DNA of 64,000 bases from the NCBI GenBank assembly GCA_046331705.1, contig JAXLQJ010000017.1, positions 68,439 through 132,438 of the forward strand, in the 5' to 3' direction. Position numbers and translations under genes: made by a program. Shown here piece by piece: positions 43,977 to 54,278 of this stretch. The first letter of the stretch is position 1. Each line of letters starts with the position of its first letter. Below the pieces are notes generated by a model. It was not told the DNA's origin. It saw nothing but the letters and a program-made list of their open reading frames with translations, and searched no databases. This stretch comes from JADJOY01 sp046331705 [NCBI: bacterium]. Lineage in GTDB: Bacteria; JADJOY01.

Positions 43977-45803
43977 ATGACCCGTGTCCTGATCGCCGAA
44001 GACAGCCCCACGCAGGCCGAGCAGCTTCGGATGATCCTCGAGCACGAGGGCTTCCAGGTCGACCACGCGGCCGACGGCGAGCGCGCGTGGGCTCTGTTCA
44101 GCGCGTCCCGCGAGCCCTACGACATGGTGCTCAGCGACGTGCTGATGCCCGGCATGACCGGTTACGAGCTGTGCCGCGCCATCAAGGAGCGCGGCGCGAA
44201 TCCCTCGACCCCGGTCATCCTCCTGACCGTGCTGCACGACGCCGGCGACATCATCCGCGGCCTCGAATGCGGCGCCGACAACTTCATCACCAAACCGTAC
44301 GAGGCCACGTACCTGGTCCGGCGGATTCGTCACATCCTGACCAGCCGCGGCGTCCGCGAGGAATCGAGCCACAAGGTCGGCATCGATCTGGTCTTCATGG
44401 GCCGGCGCTTCACGATCTCCGCCCACAAGGAACAGATCCTCGACTTCCTGGTGTCCACCTTCGAGGAGTTCGTGCGCGCCAAGCAGCGCGAGCTCGAGAC
44501 GCGGGTCGGTGAGGAGAAGCGACGGCTGATCGAGCTCGAGGCGCTCACCGTCCAGCTCGAGACCGCCAACGCGCGCCTGGAACGCCTGGCGAACCTCGAC
44601 CCGCTCACCGAGCTGCTCAACCGACGCGGGCTGGAGCGGGTGCTGGCGAGCGAGGTCAATCGCGCCCAGCGCACCGGCGCGCCGCTGGTCGCGGCGCTGC
44701 TCGACTGCGACGACTTCAAGCGCGTCAACGATCGGCTCGGCCACGCGGTGGGCGACGTGGTGCTCACCGAGGTGTCGAAGCGCCTGGAAGCGAGCCTGCG
44801 TCCGTCCGATCACGTCGCCCGTGTCGGTGGCGACGAGTTTCTGATCCTGCTGCCCGAGACCCGCTGGGCGGAGGCGCTCAAGGTCGCGGAGCGCGTGCGG
44901 CTCGCGGTCTCGGAGGACCCGCTGGTGGTCTTCTCCGAGCCGATCCGCGTCACCGCGAGCCTGGGAGTCGCGCGCCTCCCGTACGAGATCTGCTCGATCG
45001 AGGAAGTGCTCACCCTCACCCGGCTCGCGATCCGCGACAGCAAGCTCGCCGGCAAGAACCGCGTGTCGACCGCCGAGGTCGCGCGGGGCGGCGGCAACGG
45101 CGGCCATTGCGCCGACGTCCGCGAGCTCTTGCGGCAGGAGGACTGTTTCCGCGCCGTCTCGCAACCGATCTTCCACCTCGGCGACGGAAGCCTGGCCGGC
45201 TACGAGTTCCTGACGCGCGGCCCCACGGGTCCGTTCGAGATGCCCGGCGACTTCTTCCGCGTCTGCCTCGAGAGCAACATCCTCACGCTCGTCGATCTGC
45301 GTTGCCTCAAGACCTGCATCGCGGCCACCCGCGATCTCGATCGCAAGCTGCGCTTCCACGTGAATCTGTTCCCGTCGACGCTGCTCGACACCCCGCCCGA
45401 GCGCTTGCTCACGCTCTTCCCCACCACCGCCGATCGCTACTCGTTCTGCGTCGAGATCAGCGAGCAGCAGTTCATCGCCGACCCCGCCGTGCTGCGCGCC
45501 CAGGTGCAGCAGTTCCGCAGCGCGGGCATCAAGGTCGCGATGGACGACGTGGGCTTCGGACGCAGCTCCCTCGAAGCGCTGCTGCTGCTCGAGCCCGACG
45601 TGGTGAAGATCGACCCGAAGTACGTGACGGGCATCGCTCACGACACCGGCAAGGAGCGCTCGCTGCGGCGCCTCGTCAAAGCGGTGGACGCCCTGGGAGC
45701 CGAGTTGGTCGCCGAAGGCATCGAGCACGAGCAGGATCTGATGCTGCTGCGCGACGTCGGCATCCCGTACGGCCAGGGCTTTCTCTGGGGTCGGCCGAGC
45801 TGA
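43977..45803 (+). CDS. Receiver-GGDEF-EAL c-di-GMP signalling protein
   Basis: A 608-residue response regulator. The receiver has Asp54 (MVLSDVLMPGMTG) and Lys in TKPYE. The GGDEF domain has an intact active site (VARVGGDEFLILLP) and an RPSD inhibitory site five residues upstream. The C-terminal EAL domain is divergent: EAL reads EFL (GYEFLTRGP) and DDFGTG reads DDVGFG, while NLFPSTL, VKIDPKY, AEGIE and QGFLWG remain; phosphodiesterase activity is uncertain. GGAGGAG precedes ATG 43977. Lying just after the CheA-like gene, it is the likely output of that pathway, turning kinase signals into c-di-GMP change. Confidence 0.9.
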   Translation: MTRVLIAEDSPTQAEQLRMILEHEGFQVDHAADGERAWALFSASREPYDMVLSDVLMPGMTGYELCRAIKERGANPSTPVILLTVLHDAGDIIRGLECGADNFITKPYEATYLVRRIRHILTSRGVREESSHKVGIDLVFMGRRFTISAHKEQILDFLVSTFEEFVRAKQRELETRVGEEKRRLIELEALTVQLETANARLERLANLDPLTELLNRRGLERVLASEVNRAQRTGAPLVAALLDCDDFKRVNDRLGHAVGDVVLTEVSKRLEASLRPSDHVARVGGDEFLILLPETRWAEALKVAERVRLAVSEDPLVVFSEPIRVTASLGVARLPYEICSIEEVLTLTRLAIRDSKLAGKNRVSTAEVARGGGNGGHCADVRELLRQEDCFRAVSQPIFHLGDGSLAGYEFLTRGPTGPFEMPGDFFRVCLESNILTLVDLRCLKTCIAATRDLDRKLRFHVNLFPSTLLDTPPERLLTLFPTTADRYSFCVEISEQQFIADPAVLRAQVQQFRSAGIKVAMDDVGFGRSSLEALLLLEPDVVKIDPKYVTGIAHDTGKERSLRRLVKAVDALGAELVAEGIEHEQDLMLLRDVGIPYGQGFLWGRPS

Positions 45804-45837
45804 GCGGCCCGAGGGCGCGTCGAACCCTCCGCTCGCT

Positions 45838-45866
45838 CGTCGCGGCGGCGAAGCCGCGCCGCGACG
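45838..45866. terminator. Hairpin between convergent genes
   Basis: A perfect 10-bp stem (CGTCGCGGCG / CGCCGCGACG) with a 9-base loop lies between the receiver-GGDEF-EAL gene and the convergent TetR gene. No T-tract. Confidence 0.6.
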
Positions 45867-45888
45867 CACGACCGACGCTAAGCGGCGA

Positions 45889-46581
45889 TCACGAGCCGAC
45901 TCGTCCGGTCACCATCGCGAGCATCGACTCGATCAGCAGGGGATTGAAGTCGGCGACCTCGAACGACTTGAGCAAGATCAGGATGTGGTAGTTGCCGATG
46001 AACGCCCAGGACGCGGCGCTCTCGTCGACCGACGCCGGGATCTCGCCTTGGCGCTTCGCTTCCTTGAGCAGCTCCGCGATCGCGTCGTGGAGCTGCAGGA
46101 AGATCTTCTTGAAGAATCGCAGCGGTTCCTTGAGACCAGCGATCCCTTCGGCGCTGTTGGCGGCGACCTGGTAGAGAATCGCCGCGAACTCGGGATGCGC
46201 ATCGAGGTGCTGGTAGTAGAAGTGCGCGATCTTGCGCAGCGTCGCGAGCGGCGACGCACCCTCGCCGACCACCTCGGTGATGCGCTCCACGAAGAACAAC
46301 GCCACCCGCTGGAACACCTCGCGGAAGAGCGCTTCCTTGCTCTCGAAATGCTTGTAGATGAGCGGCTCGGTGACGCCCAGCTCGGCGGCGATGCCGTTGA
46401 CGGTGGTGTTGGCGTAGCCCGAACGCGCGAACTGGCGCGTCGCGCACTCCAGGATCGCCTGACGACGCTGGTCGCGACTCATGCGCACTCGCGCCGGACC
46501 GGACCCTCCGGTGCCAGCAGCGGACGCTGGCGCGGTTGCGTCCGACGACGCGGGCCGCTTCGGGTTCGTCTCCAGCTTCAT
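45889..46581 (-). CDS. TetR/AcrR family transcriptional regulator
   Basis: A 230-residue regulator. After a disordered N-terminal 35 residues rich in Ala/Ser/Pro, the helix-turn-helix occupies about residues 38-85 (AILECATRQFARSGYANTTV, IAAELGVTEPLIYKHFESKEAL). The C-terminal region (HFYYQHLDAHPEFAAILYQVAANS) resembles regulators of fatty-acid or efflux genes. AGGAGGG precedes ATG 46581, which overlaps the stop of the DciA-like gene, so it is cotranslated with it. Target unknown. Confidence 0.86.
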   Translation of the reverse strand: MKLETNPKRPASSDATAPASAAGTGGSGPARVRMSRDQRRQAILECATRQFARSGYANTTVNGIAAELGVTEPLIYKHFESKEALFREVFQRVALFFVERITEVVGEGASPLATLRKIAHFYYQHLDAHPEFAAILYQVAANSAEGIAGLKEPLRFFKKIFLQLHDAIAELLKEAKRQGEIPASVDESAASWAFIGNYHILILLKSFEVADFNPLLIESMLAMVTGRVGS

Positions 46582-46928
46582 CGACGCCCTCCTGAGCGCG
46601 ACGGGGCAGCACCCGAGCTCGCGCGCCCGGCGACGGCGAACTTGAGCTCGCGTGCATCGACCGCCGCCTTCACCCGCAACGCGTCCAGCACGCGCCGCTC
46701 CTCGAGCTTGAGATCTTGGCTCACGACCGGGTGGTCCACCTCGATCACGACGGCGCCGTCGCGCCACGCGATCGGACGACTGTGCGCCGCGAGCGTCGCG
46801 CCCGCGGCATCGGGCCACGCGCTGCGCAGCCTGAGCAAGACGCCGCCCGCGCCGAGATCTCCGCCAGCGAACATCCCGGCGAGGACATCCCCCAACGTTT
46901 CCGGTCGTGCGGTGCGTCGCTCGCTCAT
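46578..46928 (-). CDS. DUF721 / DciA-like protein
   Basis: A 116-residue protein of the DUF721 family, which includes the replicative-helicase loader DciA. The pattern W-P-D-A-A-G-x-T-L-A-A-H-S-R-P (SAWPDAAGATLAAHSRPI) followed by VVIEVDHPVVSQDLKLEERRVLDAL is typical. ATG 46928 (MSERRTARPETLGDVLAGM) is preferred to 47018 because the family begins there. Whether it loads the helicase or is a paralogue cannot be told. It shares a 130-bp control region with the divergent histidine kinase gene. Confidence 0.75.
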   Translation of the reverse strand: MSERRTARPETLGDVLAGMFAGGDLGAGGVLLRLRSAWPDAAGATLAAHSRPIAWRDGAVVIEVDHPVVSQDLKLEERRVLDALRVKAAVDARELKFAVAGRASSGAAPSRSGGRR

Positions 46929-47060
46929 CGGTGGCCAGTCGACCGTGGCGGCCACGGCTGCGGCAGAGTAGCGCTCGGGATCGCCCCAGCACAAGAAATC
47001 TTCGCGTCCGCGCCACATCCGCGAGAACCCTTCTTCGCTTGCCTGTTAGGATTCGCGCCC

Positions 47061-48148
47061 ATGGACGCTCCACTCGCGGGCGTGGCCGCGCTGGCGGCGG
47101 CACTGGGCCTGGCGGCGGCGGGGATCCAGCGCGGCGCGATCCGCCGAGAGCGTGCGCTCGCCGCGCGGATCGACGAGCTCTCGCGCGAGCTCGCCTCGGC
47201 GCGCGACCAGCTGGCGGCGCGGCGCGCGGCGAGCGCCGAGTCGCAGGCCCTCGAGGAACGAGCGCGCGCGATCGACGCACGCAAGCTCGAGGTGGATCGA
47301 GCGATCGACGGCATCGCCCGCGCGCAGCGCCAGCTGGTGCAATCCGAGAAGCTCGCGTCCCTGGGCCGGATGGCGGCGGGCGTCGCGCACGAGTTCAACA
47401 ACCCCGCGCAGCATCTCATCATCAACCTGCCGTTCCTGCGCCGCGCCATCGATCGGCTGCGCCGCGTCCTCGACGTCGCGCTCGCGCTGCCGCCCGCCGA
47501 TGCGGCCGCCGCCGAGCGGCTCGCGAAGGCGATGGAGGACGCGAAGCTGGCGCGCACCAACGCGGACCTCGACGAGATCCTCGAGGGCCTCGAGGAGGGC
47601 GCGACCCGCATCGGCGAGCTGGTGCGCGACCTCACGACCTTCTCGCGCATGGACACCGGCGACCTCAAGCAGGTCGACGTCCACGAGGGCCTCGATGCCA
47701 CCATTCGGCTGCTCGGCTATCGCTTGAAGGACCGCATCGAGATCCATCGCGACTACCAGAAGCTGCCCTCCATCCGCTGTCACGCCGGACAGATCAACCA
47801 CGTCTTCATGAACCTGTTCGCGAACGCCGCGGACGCCATCTCGGGACGCGGCAACGTGTGGGTGAAGACCGAGCCCGTGGGCGGAAACCGGATCCGCGTC
47901 CGCATCAGCGACGACGGCTCGGGCATGAGCGCCGAGACCCTGGCCCGCGTCTTCGATCCGTTCTTCACCACCAAGGAGCCCGGGCGCGGAACCGGCCTGG
48001 GCCTTGCTACGAGCTACGACATCGTGACTCGACACGGCGGAAGCATCTCGGCACAAAGCGATCCCGGCATCGGCACGGTCTTCACCGTGGAGCTTCCGCT
48101 CGAGCCCGAGTTCGTGGAAAAGCCCGCGTCCGCGGGGAGATCCGGCGA

Positions 48149-48152
<4 letters not shown>
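47061..48152 (+). CDS. Sensor histidine kinase (NtrB-like)
   Basis: A 363-residue kinase. One N-terminal hydrophobic helix (about residues 3-22) leads to a coiled coil (residues 28-95), the dimerisation helix with His110 ([16 protein letters not shown]) and an ATPase domain with N ([12 protein letters not shown]), G1 (SDDGSGMS), F (FDPFFTTK) and G2 ([11 protein letters not shown]) boxes. There is no periplasmic sensor, so the signal is probably detected at or inside the membrane. Its stop overlaps the start of the NtrC-type regulator (ATGA), its obvious partner. Confidence 0.9.
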
Positions 48153-49665
<1,513 letters not shown>

Positions 49666-49669
<4 letters not shown>

Positions 49670-50874
49670 CCGCTGCGGCAGACGGCGACCGGCCCGTTCG
49701 CATCGCGGTTCTCGGGCTCGGGGCCGAGCTCGCGACGCGACTCGAACGCGATCTCGCCGCGGCGAACCAGGCCGCCGAGATCGTGAGGATCGACGAGACC
49801 GGAACGAGCGAGCTCTCGCGGTTCGGCGAGCTCGACCTGGTCGTCGTCGACCCCAAGAGCGGCAGTCACCCGACCGTCGAGCTCCTGACGCAGCTACGTG
49901 CCGCCGTCCCCGGCGCCGGCTTGATCGTGCTCACGCGTCACGCCGACACCGACGACCTCTATCAGGTGGTGCGGCTGGGCGGGATCGAGCGCTACTGGAT
50001 CCTGCCCTGGTCGCACGTCCACGCCGCCGAGCTGGCGCAGCTGGTCGCCGAGCGCAGGCTCGCCAACGAACGCGCCGCGCGTGAGCGCCGGCTGGCCGCG
50101 GAGTGTCGGGAGCTCGCCGCCGAGAACCGGCTGCTGCGCAGCGGCGCGAGCGGTGCCCGTCCGTGGAGCTGGTTTCCTCAGCTCAGCGAGGCGATGCAAT
50201 CGTGCCTTCGCGCCGCCCGCGCGCTCGCCGCCGGCACCGAGGACGTGTGCATCGTCGGCGAGCCCGGCTCGGGGCGAGCCACCCTGGCGCTCGCGCTGCA
50301 CACCCACGGCCCACGCGGCGCGGAGCCGTTCGTGCGCCTACCGGCGGCGCTGCTGCGGCGCGGGACGCTCGACGCAGGCGCCGCGGCACCAACCGAGACC
50401 GGCGAGCTGCACGGCGCGCTGCGCGTCGCCTCGAAGTGGGAAGCGGCGCGCGGCGGCACGCTCTTCGTCGCCGACATCGAGGATCTCGACGACGTGGCCC
50501 AGGCGGTGCTCGCGGGACTCGTCACCGGCGACCTGGCGGGCGGCCGCGAGACGCCTCGCCTCGTGGTGAGCGCCTCGGCGCATCCCCGCGAGCTCGGCGC
50601 CGAGGGCTCACTCCACCCGCGGCTCGCCGAGCGCCTCGCCCCCCACGTGATCGCCGTGCCGTCGCTCCGCGAGCGCGCGGCCGACCTCGCGCCGCTCGCG
50701 ACCCAGCTCCTCGAGGAGTGGTCGGAGCGCGTGAAGCGCCCCGCCCCGGTGCTCGATCACCAGGCGCTGGCGGCGCTCGCGCGCCGCTCGTTCGAAGGCA
50801 ACGTGCGCGAGCTGCGCGAGCTCCTCGAGCACGCCGCGTTCCTGAGCGGCAGCGGTCGCTTGGCCATCCACTGA
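49666..50874 (+). CDS. Degenerate NtrC paralogue (pseudo-receiver, pseudo-AAA+)
   Basis: A 402-residue protein with the outline of an NtrC regulator but without its working parts. The N-terminal 125 residues resemble a receiver (LDLVVVDPKSG). In the AAA+ region Walker A is GEPGSGRAT (Lys to Arg), the stretch from ELHGAL to GGTLF lacks the whole GAFTGA loop, and Walker B reads FVADIED with the key Asp lost. The C-terminal NVRELRELLEHAAFLSG part is kept, but the Fis helix-turn-helix is absent. It is cotranslated with the intact NtrC regulator and probably modifies its ring assembly; that is inference. No gene lies in the 283 bp that follow. Confidence 0.8.
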
Positions 50875-51157
50875 ACCGGCCGCAGCGGACCCGTCCCGCC
50901 GCCGAAGCGTTGACGGTGGTGGAGGCGCCGCTGACGGCTTGCTGTCGGCGAACGTCGCGAATTGCACGCGTGCGAACGCATCCCGCGCCGGCGGTCACGC
51001 GGGCGGCGCGAGCAACGCGGCGCTCCCACGAATCGGGGGGCGCCGAGGGGTTTCGATCGCGCCATCAATTCGAGACAGTTCCGCACGCTTTCCCGAGCCA
51101 CGCTGGCATGGGCGTTGCTGATTCCCGCGCTCGTTCGACGAAGCGATCCCCAGCGCC

Positions 51158-51637
51158 ATGCGAGCCAGCGTCGCCGCCCCCCGGAATCCGACGAGCGCAC
51201 GATCGTCGCGGAACGCGCTGGCGCTCGTGCTCGCCGTCGCCGGCGCCGGCGGGTGCTCCGCCCGCGCGCTCGAGCCGCGACTCGCCGACCACGCGTTCGC
51301 CAGCGCCTGGGCCAGCCCGCTGGAGGGACCTGCCGTACGCGACACGCGCTTCGGCGTCGACACCGAGGGCGTGACGCTCTGGCTCGCGTTCGCCGACGTC
51401 CTCGACACCCACACCGTTCGAGTCCGCTGGCGCGATCCCTCGGGACGCATCCAGCGCGACAGCGGACCCATCGCGATCAATCGCGAAGGCGGATACCGTC
51501 CGCGCGCCGGCTTCAGCGCGCGCCTGCCGGTGCGCGACGCACCGGCCTCGTTGTGGCCAGGCGAGTGGATCGCGGAGGTCTCGTGGGACGAGCGACCGCT
51601 CCTCGCCCGCACCTTCGTGCTGACGGAGGCTCGATGA
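51158..51637 (+). CDS. Small putative lipoprotein
   Basis: A 159-residue exported protein. A basic N-terminus and hydrophobic stretch (ALALVLAVAGAGGC) end in a possible lipobox (GAGGC, Cys33). The mature part is beta-rich (EGVTLWLAFADVLDTHTVRVRW; LWPGEWIAEVSWDERPLLAR), like a carbohydrate- or protein-binding sandwich. Unknown family. Its stop overlaps the start of the pseudokinase gene (ATGA). Confidence 0.68.
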   Translation: MRASVAAPRNPTSARSSRNALALVLAVAGAGGCSARALEPRLADHAFASAWASPLEGPAVRDTRFGVDTEGVTLWLAFADVLDTHTVRVRWRDPSGRIQRDSGPIAINREGGYRPRAGFSARLPVRDAPASLWPGEWIAEVSWDERPLLARTFVLTEAR

Positions 51638-52611
51638 ATCTCGCCGCCCCCTCGCCAGCGCCGCTCAGCGCCGCCGCCTCGTTCGTCCACGGCTACCCGT
51701 TCGAGGCGTGGTTGGCCGATCGCGGCCGCGCCACGCCGGCCGAGGCCGCGGCGCTGGTCGCGAGCCTGGCGGCGCAGCTCGAGGCCGCCCGCGCGGTGGG
51801 CGTGACGCCCGGGCTGGCGGTGCCGCGGCTGGTTCGCATCGACGCCACGGGCGCCCCGACCCTCGACGTCTGGGCCGCGACTCGACAGCAGACCCATCCC
51901 GAGGATGCGAGCGCCGCGCGGATGAGGTTCGGCCCGCCACCTGGCGAGACGCTCGACGAGCGCTCGGACGTCTACGTGCTCGGCGTGGTGCTCTACCACC
52001 TGCTCACCGGGCGCTTCCCGTGCACGGGCTCGAATCCGGTGGAGCTGGCGCTCGCGCACCGTCACCACGAGGTCGAAGCGCCCTCACGCATCGTGCCGGG
52101 ACTGCCGGAGGCGCTCGACGCGCTCACGCTGAGCTGCCTCGCGAAGGACCCCAGCGCCCGTCCCACGTCGCTCGCCCTGCTCGCCGACAAGCTCACCGGC
52201 AAGCTGCCCGAGCCGCTTCGCGAGCCGCCGCCGCCGGCGAATCCCGCTTCGCCGCTGCCGAACGTGCGCAGCGCCACGCTTCCGAGCGCCGCTCTGCCAC
52301 CCGCGCTCGCGGCGCCCGCACCCAGTCGGCGCGGCGGCGCCTGGCCGATCGCGCTCGCGGTGCTCGCGGCCGCCGCCGGCGGATGGCAGCTCGCGTCCCG
52401 ATCGACGGCGGGCCGAGACGTCACGATCGCGGCGCCGCTGGCGACCCCCGCGGTCCCCGCAGCGCCGATGCCGCGCATCGCCGCCGAGCCCACCGCCTCG
52501 GCGCCAACGGCGTCGCCCGCAGCGGCGGCCCCCGAGCCCGCGACCCGCGCGGCGACCGCTGCGCCGGTGACGGCGCCCCCGACGGAGCCCCCGACGCGGC
52601 CCACGCCGTAG
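51634..52611 (+). CDS. Kinase-C-lobe pseudokinase with membrane helix, ends at an in-frame TAG
   Basis: A 325-residue product. Residues 1-190 match only part of a Ser/Thr kinase fold: the helix after the activation segment (ERSDVYVLGVVLYHLLTGRFP) and the C-lobe end (LTLSCLAKDPSARPTSLALLADKL) are good, but there is no glycine loop, no VAIK lysine, no HRD and no DFG. A membrane helix follows at about 233-250 (GGAWPIALAVLAAAAGGW), then a long Ala/Pro/Thr linker. The TAG at 52609 falls in the middle of that linker; the same frame stays open and continues as Ala/Pro linker into the next entry. Most likely one gene of 51634-53295 broken by a stop codon or a base error. Confidence 0.7.
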   Translation: MNLAAPSPAPLSAAASFVHGYPFEAWLADRGRATPAEAAALVASLAAQLEAARAVGVTPGLAVPRLVRIDATGAPTLDVWAATRQQTHPEDASAARMRFGPPPGETLDERSDVYVLGVVLYHLLTGRFPCTGSNPVELALAHRHHEVEAPSRIVPGLPEALDALTLSCLAKDPSARPTSLALLADKLTGKLPEPLREPPPPANPASPLPNVRSATLPSAALPPALAAPAPSRRGGAWPIALAVLAAAAGGWQLASRSTAGRDVTIAAPLATPAVPAAPMPRIAAEPTASAPTASPAAAAPEPATRAATAAPVTAPPTEPPTRPTP

Positions 52612-52740
52612 CGATCGCACCCCGAGACGCCGAGCGCGAGACCACGCACCCAACCCGTCCGCGCCGCTGCGCCGGCACCGGCGAGCGCGTCCGTCGTCGC
52701 GCCGCCCAGTCCGGCGCCAGCCACGACGGTCACGCCCGCC

Positions 52741-53295
52741 GTGCCCGCCGCGCACGGCGATCACGAGGCGGAGGTGATGCGATTGCTCGCCGAGGGCGAC
52801 GCGCTGCTGCGACAGAAGAAGTATCTCGGCGGCAGCGAGCCCGGCGCGCTCGATCGCTATCGCGCGGTGCTCGAGCTCGCGCCCCAGCACGCCGAGGCGG
52901 GCGCCAAGGTCCACCTCATCCGGACGACGTACCTCACCCTCGCCCGCGAGCGTCGCGACGGCGGCGATTTCGAGGCCGCGCACCGCTACCTGAGCGGCCT
53001 CGATCGCGCGTTCCCGGGAGACGCGGAGATCACCCGCGAGCTGCTGGCCGTCGACGCGGCGCGGGCCGACGCGAGCCGCACCGGCGAGCTCACGATCGAG
53101 GTGCGCCCGTGGGGCAACGTGTTCGTGGACGGGAAGTTCGTGGATCAGACGCCGATGCCGCCGCTCGCCCTGGGCGCCGGTGCCCACAAGATCGAGGTCG
53201 AGGGCGAGCGCGGCCGTCGCAAGAGCGTCGACGTGACCGTCCACGGCGGCGAGCACCGACGTGTCGCGATCGATCTGGAGAGCGGTGATGGCTGA
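52741..53295 (+). CDS. TPR-like and PEGA-domain part of the interrupted gene
   Basis: From the GTG at 52741 this frame gives 184 residues: a helical TPR-like region (EVMRLLAEGDALLRQKKYLGG, YRAVLELAPQHAEAGAKV) and a C-terminal PEGA domain (LTIEVRPWGNVFVDGKFVD, then GAHKIEVEGERGRRKSV), a surface-layer-type beta domain common after membrane helices of kinases. It is in the same frame as the pseudokinase upstream, the bases between (52612-52740) read as uninterrupted Ala/Pro linker, and the GTG has no ribosome site, so independent translation is doubtful. The stop overlaps the next start by eight bases. Confidence 0.65.
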   Translation: MPAAHGDHEAEVMRLLAEGDALLRQKKYLGGSEPGALDRYRAVLELAPQHAEAGAKVHLIRTTYLTLARERRDGGDFEAAHRYLSGLDRAFPGDAEITRELLAVDAARADASRTGELTIEVRPWGNVFVDGKFVDQTPMPPLALGAGAHKIEVEGERGRRKSVDVTVHGGEHRRVAIDLESGDG

Positions 53296-54271
53296 CACGT
53301 CCGCACGAGCACGCCGCGGGCGATGGCTTCTCGTCGCGACCCTCGCGCTGGCGCCGTTCGCGCTCGCCGCGACCGCCCGCGCCGTCCCCGTGGCGATCGA
53401 CGATCCCGAGATCGTCGCGGGCATGGACGCGCTCGGCGCCGGCGACGGCGAGCGCGCGCGGACCATCCTGGAACGCGTCGCGCCGCGCCTCACCGCCGAG
53501 TGCAGCGCGCTACGCGAGAGCCTGGACGGCGACGATGCGCGACTCGTGAGCGCGTGCCACGGCGCCGCGAGCGCCTGGATCCACCTCGGTCTCGCGCGCG
53601 GGCTCGGCAGCGACGGCGCGCTCGCGCACCAGGCTTTCACGCGTGGTCTCGCGCTCGAGCCGGCGGCGCTGCCGCGCGCAGCGCTCACTCCCCCCAAGCT
53701 GCGCAAGCTCTTCGAGGCCGCGCGTCAGGCGGCGCTCGGCCGCGAGCAGGCGGCGGACCCCGGCGGCATCGCCGGGATCGAGCATCACCCACCGCTCGTC
53801 GCCACCCGCGGCCAGCCGCTCCCGCTCGACGTGCGCGTCCACGGCGCGTGGACGAAGGGCGGTTCGATCGACGTCGTCTACGTCGTCGCGGGATTCGACC
53901 AACCGCCGGTGCGCGCCCGGCTTCGCCCCGACGGCGCGCTCGCCAGCACGGAGATCCCCGCGGGCGTGCTGCTCGCGAGTCGCGTTCTTCACTACCGCTT
54001 CGACGCCGTCGATTCCGAGGGACGCGTGCACCGCAGCCGCTGGTACCCGGTGTACGTCGTCGAATCGCTCGCCGACGTCGAGCGAGGCATTCGGGACCGG
54101 CTCGCCGACGAGATCGATGGGCCCGCGCTGGCGTCGATCGACCAGCTGCGCGTCGCCAGCGAGCTCGCTTCCGCTACGGCCCTCCCCGATGGCGTGAGTC
54201 CCGTCGCGCGCCGCCCGGAGTCGCCGGATCGCAGCGTCGCCGGCGAGGTCGCCGCCGCGATCTTCCGCTGA
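53288..54271 (+). CDS. Exported TPR-like protein of unknown function
   Basis: A 327-residue protein. Signal peptide at residues 1-35 (LLVATLALAPFALAATARA); then a helical repeat-like region (IVAGMDALGAGDGERARTILERV, AHQAFTRGLALEPAALPRAALTPPKLRKLFEAAR in parts) ending in a segment used by many myxobacterial-type proteins that count tetratricopeptide units, followed by an immunoglobulin-like beta region (GSIDVVYVVAGFDQPPVRARL). Probably periplasmic. ATG 53288 overlaps the PEGA-domain gene. It converges closely (7 bp) on the Ser/Thr kinase gene, with no terminator visible. Confidence 0.68.
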   Translation: MADTSARARRGRWLLVATLALAPFALAATARAVPVAIDDPEIVAGMDALGAGDGERARTILERVAPRLTAECSALRESLDGDDARLVSACHGAASAWIHLGLARGLGSDGALAHQAFTRGLALEPAALPRAALTPPKLRKLFEAARQAALGREQAADPGGIAGIEHHPPLVATRGQPLPLDVRVHGAWTKGGSIDVVYVVAGFDQPPVRARLRPDGALASTEIPAGVLLASRVLHYRFDAVDSEGRVHRSRWYPVYVVESLADVERGIRDRLADEIDGPALASIDQLRVASELASATALPDGVSPVARRPESPDRSVAGEVAAAIFR

Positions 54272-54278
54272 TCCGGGG

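Noticed and set aside
51166-52608. An intact Ser/Thr kinase in the 51.6 kb gene
   Set aside because: Glycine loop, Lys, HRD and DFG residues are all missing; only the C-lobe pattern remains.
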